A DNA stretch of 24,932 nt from CAZLFQ01 sp964625465 (GTDB taxonomy: Bacteria; Pseudomonadota; Alphaproteobacteria; Rickettsiales; Midichloriaceae), in assembly GCA_964625465.1 (NCBI GenBank), contig CAZVFD010000020.1, positions 1 through 24,932 on the forward strand, written 5' to 3'. Below, piece after piece: positions 1 to 6,662 of the stretch. The translations under genes and the position numbers were made by a program. The notes below the pieces were generated by a model that was given only the letters and a program-made list of their open reading frames with translations, was not told the DNA's origin and searched no databases. The stretch's first letter is position 1, and each line of letters opens with the position of its first letter.

Positions 1-291
1 TCCATCTCCATTACAACCATCAGCTTGAGCAGAAACAAAGTTATTGGTACACGTAGCACTTCCAAATGCCGCAAAACCTTTAGGAAAATCTCCAGGAACT
101 GCATTATAGGTGGCTTTAAAGCTTCTGTAATCTGTTTGAAATCCCGTAATCTGTGTGATTTGCTTAGTTAACTCAGCACTACTGAGTAACTGCTTTCCTG
201 CAGTAATTCCAGCTGTGAGCAAACCAACCATTATCAATACTATCGACAACTCTAGTAAAGAAAAACCTCTTTGAACAACTAAATTCTTCAT
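1..291 (-). CDS. Type IV prepilin-like protein, N-terminal part (cut by window edge)
   Basis: The 97 visible codons begin MKNLVVQRG followed by FSLLELSIVLIM. This is a class III prepilin signal: a short basic leader, cleavage after Gly9, N-methylated Phe, Glu at +5 and then a hydrophobic helix to about residue 30. Such proteins are processed by a prepilin peptidase and assembled into type IV pili or type II secretion pseudopili. After the helix comes ITGFQTDYRSFKATYNAVPGDF, similar to the divergent neighbour at 476 (FNNFKTDYMSFVAAYNAAPGDF), so the two are paralogues. The C-terminal globular part lies outside the window, so major pilin, minor pilin and pseudopilin cannot be told apart. The family assignment of the N-terminus is secure. 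Confidence 0.88.
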   Translation of the reverse strand, partial: MKNLVVQRGFSLLELSIVLIMVGLLTAGITAGKQLLSSAELTKQITQITGFQTDYRSFKATYNAVPGDFPKGFAAFGSATCTNNFVSAQADGCNGDG

Positions 292-416
292 TTTTTCGAC
301 CTCAACGGCACAACTTAATCATCTAACTAATTGTAACATAATTCAGTTAATTTACACAATAACTCTCTACAACCAGCCAGTTTTTTATCAGTATTCACAA
401 AACGATAGTTAAAAAT

Positions 417-432
417 TTAACTTTTTATTAAC
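417..432 (+). promoter_or_regulatory. Candidate CtrA box upstream of prepilin gene
   Basis: TTAA-N7-TTAAC, an exact match to the alphaproteobacterial CtrA consensus, ends 43 bp before the ATG at 476. It lies in the shared intergenic region of two divergent prepilin genes, so it could serve either. AT-rich sequence makes single matches weak; the support comes from recurrence at other loci in this window. Confidence 0.5.
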
Positions 433-475
433 TTTTTATATGCTAACATGATAGGTACTGCGTGTGAGGGTATTT

Positions 476-1342
476 ATGACCAAAACCAAAACTGCGTGCA
501 ACAGAGCTTTCTCATTAGTTGAGCTGTCAATATCATTGGTAATTATAGGGTTACTGGTCGCTGGCGTAGCTGGTGGACAGAATCTAATAAAGCAAGCAGA
601 ATTAAAAGCAACAGTCCAGGAATTCAATAATTTTAAAACTGACTATATGTCTTTCGTTGCAGCATACAATGCCGCGCCCGGTGACTTTGTTTCTGCTAGC
701 GTAATCTGGGGTACAAATTGCCATGGAACGGCAGTCAACTGTAACGGCAATGGTAACGGCCTGATAGACAATTCCGATAACCCTCCATCAGGGAATGGTT
801 CTGGAATAGAAGTTTACAGAGCATATAAACACCTAGCTTTGGCAGGTATTGCAGCTTATTCATTCCCAACTTTAACTGACAACATGTTTTACTTAGGTGC
901 AACCGATGGCTTTGGTGTTGACCCACCTGTCATTCCAAAAAAATTCACCAACTCTTGCTACTTTTACAACACATCAAACAAAGCTGATAACGCTGTTGCA
1001 GGTGGTCCAATTGATGGTTATGTTGGTTACAAAAACGGTGCTGCTGGCAAATATGGATCACCGTGGTTTCCAGATGTGGTTCCCGCAGTTTATCTTGGAG
1101 GCATTTGGGGTAACGTAGGTGGCTGGGATCAAACCTGTAGTAAACCAGTTTTAAATCCATCGGATATGTTTAACCTCGATGTAAAAATTGATGACGGAGC
1201 GTATAGCAGTACGGCTGCTACTGGGGCTTCAAGTGGTAATTTCAGAACAGTAATTGATGGAGCCTCCACAACATGTGCAAACGGCAACAACTACACAATT
1301 ACAGGTTCTGCAAGTTGCTTGGTTGGTTACAGGATACAATAA
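476..1342 (+). CDS. Type IV prepilin-like protein
   Basis: A 288-residue protein with an N-terminal prepilin signal: leader MTKTKTACNRA, then FSLVELSISLVIIG with Glu at mature position 5 and one hydrophobic helix. The rest is a Gly/Asn/Ser-rich globular domain with several cysteines that could form disulfides outside the membrane. The ATG at 476 is preferred over an in-frame GTG at 464, because GAGG sits just upstream of 476 with suitable spacing. One oddity is that the residue before the predicted cleavage site is Ala11, whereas most prepilins have Gly there; prepilin peptidases tolerate Ala less well. It is divergent from a paralogue at 1-291 and preceded by a CtrA-type box. No other pilus assembly gene is in view, so its specific role is unknown. 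Confidence 0.85.
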   Translation: MTKTKTACNRAFSLVELSISLVIIGLLVAGVAGGQNLIKQAELKATVQEFNNFKTDYMSFVAAYNAAPGDFVSASVIWGTNCHGTAVNCNGNGNGLIDNSDNPPSGNGSGIEVYRAYKHLALAGIAAYSFPTLTDNMFYLGATDGFGVDPPVIPKKFTNSCYFYNTSNKADNAVAGGPIDGYVGYKNGAAGKYGSPWFPDVVPAVYLGGIWGNVGGWDQTCSKPVLNPSDMFNLDVKIDDGAYSSTAATGASSGNFRTVIDGASTTCANGNNYTITGSASCLVGYRIQ

Positions 1343-1454
1343 TAGCATTAATGGATGGTGGCTCGTAGCGGAAAAACCTAGAGCTACATAAATGACTGAT
1401 AATCAATAATCGTTTTTTGAAAATGCTCTTCCTGATACGGTAAGTAGCGAAGAC

Positions 1455-1540
1455 TGGTGGAGAGAGAAGGATTCGAACCTTCGAACGCTGACGCGGGCAG
1501 ATTTACAGTCTGCTGCCTTTGGCCACTTGGCTATCTCTCC
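1455..1540 (-). tRNA. tRNA-Tyr (anticodon GTA)
   Basis: On the minus strand an 86-nt cloverleaf starts GGAGAGATAGCCAAG and ends CTCTCTCCACCA, so CCA is encoded. The anticodon stem-loop reads CAGACTGTAAATCTG with anticodon GTA. A long variable arm precedes the T arm (GGTTCGAATCC), as expected for a bacterial class II tRNA-Tyr. The acceptor stem pairs GGAGAGA with TCTCTCC. The stretches 1343-1454 and 1541-1602 around it hold no recognisable gene. Confidence 0.96.
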
Positions 1541-1602
1541 ATATCAAATATGAAAGTGGCACACATTCAAACATAAATTCACTCGAAACGCAAGATAAGA
1601 AA

Positions 1603-1618
1603 TTAACAAATAATTAAC
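1603..1618 (+). promoter_or_regulatory. Candidate CtrA box upstream of ankyrin gene
   Basis: A perfect TTAA-N7-TTAAC (spacer CAAATAA) lies 104 bp before the ATG at 1723. The surrounding 1541-1722 is very AT-rich leader sequence without another gene. It is the same motif as found before four other effector-like or surface genes here. Confidence 0.48.
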
Positions 1619-1722
1619 TAAGTATAGCAATTTTTTTTATTTCATAAAATTTAACCAAATCTTAATAAATGCTAGTTCACAATTGGTGAATAAATAACTG
1701 GGTCATATAATAGGGTAGTTGT

Positions 1723-3483
1723 ATGAAACAAAAATCAGTATTCGATGTGCTTAATTCAGGCGATATAACAACCGAAAAAGCAATTGAGTTAATCGAAAGC
1801 TTATCACCAGAGCAGATATTAGAACAAGATGGGAATGGTGCTACAATTCTTCATGCCTTCATTATCATTACAGAATTTCGATCTGTAAAATTTGATATCA
1901 CTGAAGTAATAAAAGCAATAGTTAACAAAAACAAAGCAGTTTTGGACTTAAAATGGAATGATAGTCTTTCTCCGTTTGAATTCGCAATTTATCAAGATAA
2001 CTTGGACTGCGTCAGAATTCTAACTCCATACTACAGAGAGAACAAAGATCAATTAGTAATGCATAAAAAAAAAATCACTATTGAAGGACTGCCTGCCGCT
2101 GCTGACGATGATTTAGATGCCGAAAAAGATTATGTAGAAAAAAGTTTTACTATTATCGAAACTAATCCAACGACTTATGCCTTAAGACATAGGCAATTTA
2201 AAATGTTCGAGTACCTTTTTAAAAATGGTTTCGGTTCGTTAAAGGGTATAGAGGATCGATCAGAATATGATTTAGATACAACAGAAGGGTTACAAGCGCT
2301 TTATAGAGATTTGTTTGTTTCGGGGAATAAGGAGCTCCTTAAAGAACTGCATACCCATTTAGGTTATTATACAGGCCATAATGGGCAAAATAGTATGGAT
2401 CTAATTGCGGCGTTAGAATCTGGTAATAAAGATCTGGCTTTATATCTAATTTCTCAAGGACATTATATTTATGATTTTACTGGTTTTACACCACCACGCG
2501 ACCATCCTGAAATATTTAACTTTATTTTAGCACACGCTCATATACATCCTAACTTTAATCCTCATGCAGAAATTTGGAATCGCTTCACTTTACTGAAATA
2601 TGCTGCTAGTAGAGGATTTAAAAATTTAATAGATGTTGAACTTGACGCTGCTAAAGGTAATGCAGTATTGCTGAATAATCTCTTCACTGCTGATGATACT
2701 GGAAATAACTTGTTGCACTATGCCGTCTCCTCAGGACATAAAGAAATAGTAGCCAGCATAATCAAAGCTGCAAACGGGGATGTGACACTATTCCAAACTC
2801 TCTTTACACATAATCAAGCGTACAATACTCCACTTCACTTAGCTAGTAATAATAAAGAAATTACAGAAATCATTACCAAAGCTTCAAACAGTAATAAAGA
2901 GCTAAAAAAAATTATATTCGCACCTCATGGTGAAGATAACACATCGGCCTTGAGTTTTTCTCTTGAGTACGGGTCTACAGAAGTAGCATTTGTCATTATC
3001 AAAGCTGCTGAAGATGATAAAGAATTACTGAAAATACTGTTTACTCCTAATAGCAACCACCGGCAAAATCCGCTACACATAACTGTTGAGAAATATGAGT
3101 TTAAAGAAGTAGCAGCTGCTATAATTACGGCTACAAAAGGCGATTCAGAATTACTAAAAACCCTCGATACTCCAGATATACATGGCCACACTCCTTTATA
3201 TCTGGCTGCTCGGCTGCGGCGCGCAGAATTAGTCAACTTAATGTTGGCAAATGGTTTTTGCCCATCATTAAGTATGCTACTGAACAATACTTTTACTCCT
3301 GAAATTAATTCCATCTTGCGTAAAGGCTATATAACAAACCACGTAGATAATGTAATGTCTATGGTCTGGCATGCACTTGAAGGCGCATCAAATGCTTTTG
3401 CTGGTGATATGACAGAATTTTACGATGGGCAAGCTAAAAATAGTCAGCAAAACCGCAATAACGATAGAAACAATCAACGGTGA
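1723..3483 (+). CDS. Ankyrin-repeat protein, putative effector
   Basis: A 586-residue protein without signal peptide or membrane segment. Residues 321-519 hold five ankyrin-like units, starting near 321, 361, 399, 440 and 482, with core motifs such as GNNLLHYAVSSGHKEIV, NTPLHLASNNKEIT and HTPLYLAARLRRAELV. The period is 38-42 residues instead of the usual 33, because each of the first four units ends in an extra acidic helix of the type D-x-E-L-L-K-x-L-F-T-P. The first 320 residues contain weaker related motifs (SPFEFAIYQDNLDCVRIL, TTYALRHRQFKMFEYLF). The tail is Asn/Gln/Arg-rich (NRNNDRNNQR). Ankyrin proteins of intracellular alphaproteobacteria often act on host proteins after type IV or type I secretion; that role is inference here. 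It is monocistronic, with an upstream CtrA-type box and a downstream hairpin. Confidence 0.85.
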   Translation: MKQKSVFDVLNSGDITTEKAIELIESLSPEQILEQDGNGATILHAFIIITEFRSVKFDITEVIKAIVNKNKAVLDLKWNDSLSPFEFAIYQDNLDCVRILTPYYRENKDQLVMHKKKITIEGLPAAADDDLDAEKDYVEKSFTIIETNPTTYALRHRQFKMFEYLFKNGFGSLKGIEDRSEYDLDTTEGLQALYRDLFVSGNKELLKELHTHLGYYTGHNGQNSMDLIAALESGNKDLALYLISQGHYIYDFTGFTPPRDHPEIFNFILAHAHIHPNFNPHAEIWNRFTLLKYAASRGFKNLIDVELDAAKGNAVLLNNLFTADDTGNNLLHYAVSSGHKEIVASIIKAANGDVTLFQTLFTHNQAYNTPLHLASNNKEITEIITKASNSNKELKKIIFAPHGEDNTSALSFSLEYGSTEVAFVIIKAAEDDKELLKILFTPNSNHRQNPLHITVEKYEFKEVAAAIITATKGDSELLKTLDTPDIHGHTPLYLAARLRRAELVNLMLANGFCPSLSMLLNNTFTPEINSILRKGYITNHVDNVMSMVWHALEGASNAFAGDMTEFYDGQAKNSQQNRNNDRNNQR

Positions 3484-3553
3484 TTCAATTCTAATACCTA
3501 ACTTCTACCAAATTAAGAAAAGGGCAAACTACTCGCTTTATCGTTACTGTAAA

Positions 3554-3582
3554 AAAACCCTGAGCGTAAGCTCGTGGTTTTA
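3554..3582 (+). terminator. Hairpin terminator after ankyrin gene
   Basis: AAAACCCTGAGC, a GTAA tetraloop, and GCTCGTGGTTTT form a 12-bp stem with one C-T mismatch and one wobble. A T-run on the plus strand and an A-run on the other side make it plausible as a terminator in both directions, 70 bp past the stop of the ankyrin gene. Confidence 0.55.
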
Positions 3583-3615
3583 GTGCGCGTTGAATCATTT
3601 GTTAACCTATGTGCT

Positions 3616-3684
3616 TGTCATCATCGGGCTTGACCCGATGATCCATCTTTTAGTTAGATCCTGGTGTCAAGCACTAGGATGACA
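3616..3684 (+). repeat. Dispersed two-hairpin repeat (copy 1)
   Basis: The unit begins TGTCATCATCGGG and ends AGGATGACA. Its left hairpin is ATCATCGGG-cttga-CCCGATGAT, followed by a short A/T spacer and a second hairpin built on ATCCT/AGGAT. The first 30 nt match the reverse complement of the element at 11862-11922 with one difference. The arrangement GTCAT-hairpin-spacer-GGATC/GATCC-hairpin-ATGAC recurs at four further intergenic sites here. Confidence 0.75.
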
Positions 3685-3717
3685 AAAATTCAGCTCAAGC
3701 GGAGCTTGACCTAGGCG

Positions 3718-3741
3718 AAAACCATGGGCGTAAGCCCATGG
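3718..3741 (-). terminator. Rho-independent terminator of truA
   Basis: Read on the minus strand, a perfect 8-bp stem CCATGGGC / GCCCATGG with a TTAC loop is followed by TTTT, starting 4 nt past the truA stop codon. Confidence 0.75.
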
Positions 3742-3745
3742 AAGT

Positions 3746-4486
3746 TTATAAATATTTCACTTCAACCAAGTACAATCCATCAGGAGGGGCGGTTTCTGCG
3801 GCTTTGGTACGATCTTTAGCTTCTAATATTTTCTTTATTTGCAAGGGTTTGAAAGCGCCATTACCAACTTTTCTTAAGTTACCAATAATAATTCTAACCT
3901 GATTATGCAGAAATGAAGGAGCTTTAATATGCATTTCAATCCCCTCACCTTTTCTAATTAATTCTATAGTATCAATTGTTTTCACTGGGTTTTTCGATTG
4001 GCATTGTGCAGATCTAAAGCTTGAAAAATCATGTTTGCCAATCAGGTAATTTGCAGCTTCCTGCATTGCTTCAATACCTAAATCTTCTTTGATATGCCAA
4101 GCTCGGCCATTTTCCAATGCCAATGGCGCTTTTCGGTTGATTATTTTATAGATATAAGCCCTGCTAAGCGCGGAAAACCTTGCATGGAACTCATCATCAA
4201 CCGCCTCGACTTTCAGAACAGAAATTGGCAATGGTTTTACATAATGGTTAATTGCTCCCATTATTTCATCCATTGGGAAGTCTTGCCTAATATCAAAATG
4301 CGCCACCTGACCCGTTGCGTGCACTCCTGCATCGGTCCGCCCTGCCCCATGCAGAGTTATTTCCGAACCAGACATTTTAAATAGCGCAGCCTCTATCGTC
4401 CCCTGCACGGAGGGTTCTACCTCCTGCCTTTGCCAGCCTATGAAAGGTTGGCCATTATACTCGATGGTGATTTTATAGCGCTTCAT
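3746..4486 (-). CDS. truA: tRNA pseudouridine(38-40) synthase TruA
   Basis: A 246-residue protein, a normal length for TruA, which isomerises uridines 38-40 in the anticodon arm of many tRNAs. The family signature GAGRTDAGVHATGQVAHF is present with catalytic Asp52. Further family segments are the start KITIEYNGQPFIGWQRQ, RAYIYKI, HDFSSFRS and FLHNQVRIIIGNL. The start ATG at 4486 gives the usual TruA N-terminus. The gene stands alone on the minus strand, divergent from the unknown gene at 4613, and ends in a clear hairpin terminator. Nothing is odd about it. Confidence 0.97.
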   Translation of the reverse strand: MKRYKITIEYNGQPFIGWQRQEVEPSVQGTIEAALFKMSGSEITLHGAGRTDAGVHATGQVAHFDIRQDFPMDEIMGAINHYVKPLPISVLKVEAVDDEFHARFSALSRAYIYKIINRKAPLALENGRAWHIKEDLGIEAMQEAANYLIGKHDFSSFRSAQCQSKNPVKTIDTIELIRKGEGIEMHIKAPSFLHNQVRIIIGNLRKVGNGAFKPLQIKKILEAKDRTKAAETAPPDGLYLVEVKYL

Positions 4487-4544
4487 ATTTCTTTTATACG
4501 ATCAAGCACATTTTAACTTAAATTATGACAACAAGCCACCTTCA

Positions 4545-4560
4545 TTAACTATTAATTAAT
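4545..4560 (+). promoter_or_regulatory. Candidate CtrA box upstream of gene at 4613
   Basis: TTAAC-TATTAA-TTAAT, i.e. TTAA-N7-TTAA with a T instead of C after the second half-site, ends 52 bp before the ATG at 4613. The first half-site plus flank (CATTAACTATT) is also found before the gene at 6663. Confidence 0.45.
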
Positions 4561-4612
4561 CTTTTTTAACTACCATCATAGCAAGATCAATTTTTAAATT
4601 ATGTGGGGCCGC

Positions 4613-5956
4613 ATGAAAGAATCACTTAAAAACGCTGTAGTACAAGGGTTTAAAGACGGTAGCATTAGTCTATCTACTCTTCGCTTACTTAAAAATTCAA
4701 TGTCTGCTGAAGAATTGAAAAGCTTTGTAAATTCGGCTATAGATAGTAGTGGCAATAAAATGATGGATCTAACCTCTACAAAAGAAATAGCTGAATTCTT
4801 AGTGTCAGCTGGAGCCAGTAGGACAGATAAAAGTTATGAAGAGTCGAAAAGTACATCGACTGGACCTTCAAAAATGAGAGAGAGATTTGAAAATAGAGAT
4901 AATATACCAGATTTCCCTGACGTTCCAAAAACTACAAGACACTTTGGCACTGTTCAAAGTCAGTCAACTCTAGATAAAGGAGCAGAAGGGATTAGTATTA
5001 CATCAGCGCAATATGTATTACTTGAAAACTTAACAAATCCCAAAACTAATTTTGATGCATTTAAAAAAATCATGGAAAGCAATCCAGGAAAATTTTTTCG
5101 CGACAATATTAATGCAGATTTAGATGGCAAAGGTAATACACTATTACACTTGGTTAAAAATGACGAAATTAGAGAATATCTGATTGCAGAACACAAAGCG
5201 AATGCAAGAGCCAGAAATAACGAAGGTAAGACTTACAATGGACGCACAGATTCAAAAAAAATGGAATTTGTACCTAACACAAGACCAATGGAAACTTTAA
5301 GGTTTGAAACTAAAGTTAATTCTCCTAAACCAGCCATGACAAATCAATATGGCCCCGCTCCAGCGCTAACAGATGCAGAAGCAAAACATGCTTTACCTAA
5401 GAAGCCGCCAATAGAGAGAACAAAAACTCAATATGGGCAACTTCTTTCGGACGAAGCTCTGGCAAAAAATCAGAGACCTAAGCTAGAAAGACAACATAGT
5501 GCTAAACTGACAACTCTGGTTGCGGATGATGCTAGACCTAAACTGGAAAGACAATCAAAACTAACCAGAGCTGACGTTGAGATACAAAAACTCACATCAA
5601 ACTCTCCTCTTTCAGACGAGCAGAAAAAAGAAAGTCAAATAGCTCTTAACAAAATACGACCCGATCTACAAAATTTACAACGAGACAATCCGAGACCTAA
5701 GCTAGAAAGAAAAGAAAGAATTGACTTAAATTTACCATTTGCTGCGTATCGCCTAAGTAAACTGAGCGAGGAAGCAGCTAAAGAAGTAGAAGTAGAAGCA
5801 AAAGAAAAGCAAAATAAGAATACAGGCAAACCAACTAAAAAATCTATACTCAAAGATAAAGCAATAAAAGCCAAGATGTCTGTCAAAGACGGAGCTAAGA
5901 ACTTCGCAGAGAAAGTGAAAGCATCTCTCACTAAAGGTGGTAATCGCACTAGATAG
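4613..5956 (+). CDS. Unknown charged protein with ankyrin remnant and RPKLER repeats, putative effector
   Basis: I do not recognise this 447-residue protein. Residues about 170-208 contain one ankyrin-like motif (DGKGNTLLHLVKNDEIREYLI). The middle region is hydrophilic and probably disordered, with three copies of RPKLER followed by Gln or Lys near residues 288, 308 and 361, and two looser QYG-x-L-x-D/S units before them. The last 90 residues are Lys-rich and end in KGGNRTR. There is no signal peptide or membrane segment. An ATG at 4601 is also in frame, but 4613 has a GGGG stretch at Shine-Dalgarno distance, so it is preferred. A CtrA-type box precedes it and a strong terminator follows. A secreted host-interacting protein is possible; this is inferred from composition and ankyrin content only. 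Confidence 0.7.
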   Translation: MKESLKNAVVQGFKDGSISLSTLRLLKNSMSAEELKSFVNSAIDSSGNKMMDLTSTKEIAEFLVSAGASRTDKSYEESKSTSTGPSKMRERFENRDNIPDFPDVPKTTRHFGTVQSQSTLDKGAEGISITSAQYVLLENLTNPKTNFDAFKKIMESNPGKFFRDNINADLDGKGNTLLHLVKNDEIREYLIAEHKANARARNNEGKTYNGRTDSKKMEFVPNTRPMETLRFETKVNSPKPAMTNQYGPAPALTDAEAKHALPKKPPIERTKTQYGQLLSDEALAKNQRPKLERQHSAKLTTLVADDARPKLERQSKLTRADVEIQKLTSNSPLSDEQKKESQIALNKIRPDLQNLQRDNPRPKLERKERIDLNLPFAAYRLSKLSEEAAKEVEVEAKEKQNKNTGKPTKKSILKDKAIKAKMSVKDGAKNFAEKVKASLTKGGNRTR

Positions 5957-5970
5957 TGTAAAGACCAATA

Positions 5971-5998
5971 AAAAAAGCCCTGAGTGTTCAGGGCTTTT
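5971..5998. terminator. Bidirectional terminator between convergent genes
   Basis: An A-run, then GCCCTGA-gtgt-TCAGGGC, then TTTT. The perfect 7-bp stem extends by A-T pairs and has T-tracts on both strands. It lies between the gene ending at 5956 and the phasin-like gene ending at 6022. Confidence 0.9.
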
Positions 5999-6021
5999 CT
6001 ACATGTTCAAAGTAATTTGAG

Positions 6022-6513
6022 TTACTTCTTACCAGCATTTCCGTTTGATTTGCCACCAGTTCCATGTTGAGTTGTGCAGTTTGTCCATTCACAAACAGCG
6101 TCAGACATATTTTTATTACAAATATCAACTATTTCCATAGCAGCTTTAGAAGCCATTTCTGTAACTTCACGAGCATTACCACAGCAATTATGCATCATTT
6201 CTGATACAAACGAAGATTGTATGCGCTGTGCATCTTCCATAGATTTAGAAGAACAAGCATCTCTGAAGCATTCCATGCTGTTTTGAGCTGTACGTTGCAT
6301 AACTTCAGCTGTTCTGCGCGCCATAGCTTGCCAACCTTCTGCAGCAACTTGACTAGCTTGTGTCATTGCTTCCATACTTCTTGCAGCTTGCTCACGCATT
6401 TTGCCCATATCAGGCATTCTTGGAGCTTGTTGCCCCTGCGCTTGGAACATTTTGAAAAATGGGTTCTGCTGACCAAAATTTTCAAATGAAAAAGGGTTGT
6501 TTTTATTTTGCAT
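6022..6513 (-). CDS. Phasin-family protein
   Basis: A 163-residue protein. It has a low-complexity Asn/Phe/Gln N-terminus (NKNNPFSFENFGQQNPFF), then an amphipathic Ala/Met/Gln-rich helical stretch from about residue 40 to 145 (SMEAMTQASQVAAEGWQAM), typical of phasins. Phasins coat polyhydroxyalkanoate granules, but many alphaproteobacterial members have other or unknown roles. Seven cysteines (two in ECFRDAC, NCC, DIC, VCEWTNC) are unusual for the family. The ATG at 6513 is chosen over an in-frame TTG at 6525, having GGA upstream. No PHA synthase gene is in the window, so function is assigned at family level only. Confidence 0.7.
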   Translation of the reverse strand: MQNKNNPFSFENFGQQNPFFKMFQAQGQQAPRMPDMGKMREQAARSMEAMTQASQVAAEGWQAMARRTAEVMQRTAQNSMECFRDACSSKSMEDAQRIQSSFVSEMMHNCCGNAREVTEMASKAAMEIVDICNKNMSDAVCEWTNCTTQHGTGGKSNGNAGKK

Positions 6514-6600
6514 AGGTCGATCCAAATTAGGTTAAATTCAATAGGTTGAATTTAATATACAACCGCTCTTTGTGCATTGCAACAATTATTTTGGCCCTCA

Positions 6601-6616
6601 TTAACTATTTCTTAAG
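6601..6616 (+). promoter_or_regulatory. Candidate CtrA box upstream of gene at 6663
   Basis: TTAAC-TATTTC-TTAAG, i.e. TTAA-N7-TTAA, ends 46 bp before the ATG at 6663. It sits between two divergent genes (phasin-like and the 6663 gene) and could affect both. Confidence 0.45.
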
Positions 6617-6662
6617 AAAATTTGTTTAACATCAGATACATGCAGTTTCTTTAACGGTATAT

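Noticed and set aside
2925..3314. A 129-codon ORF on the minus strand inside the ankyrin gene
   Set aside because: Antisense shadow of a gene with clear ankyrin motifs; no ribosome binding site and no recognisable protein.
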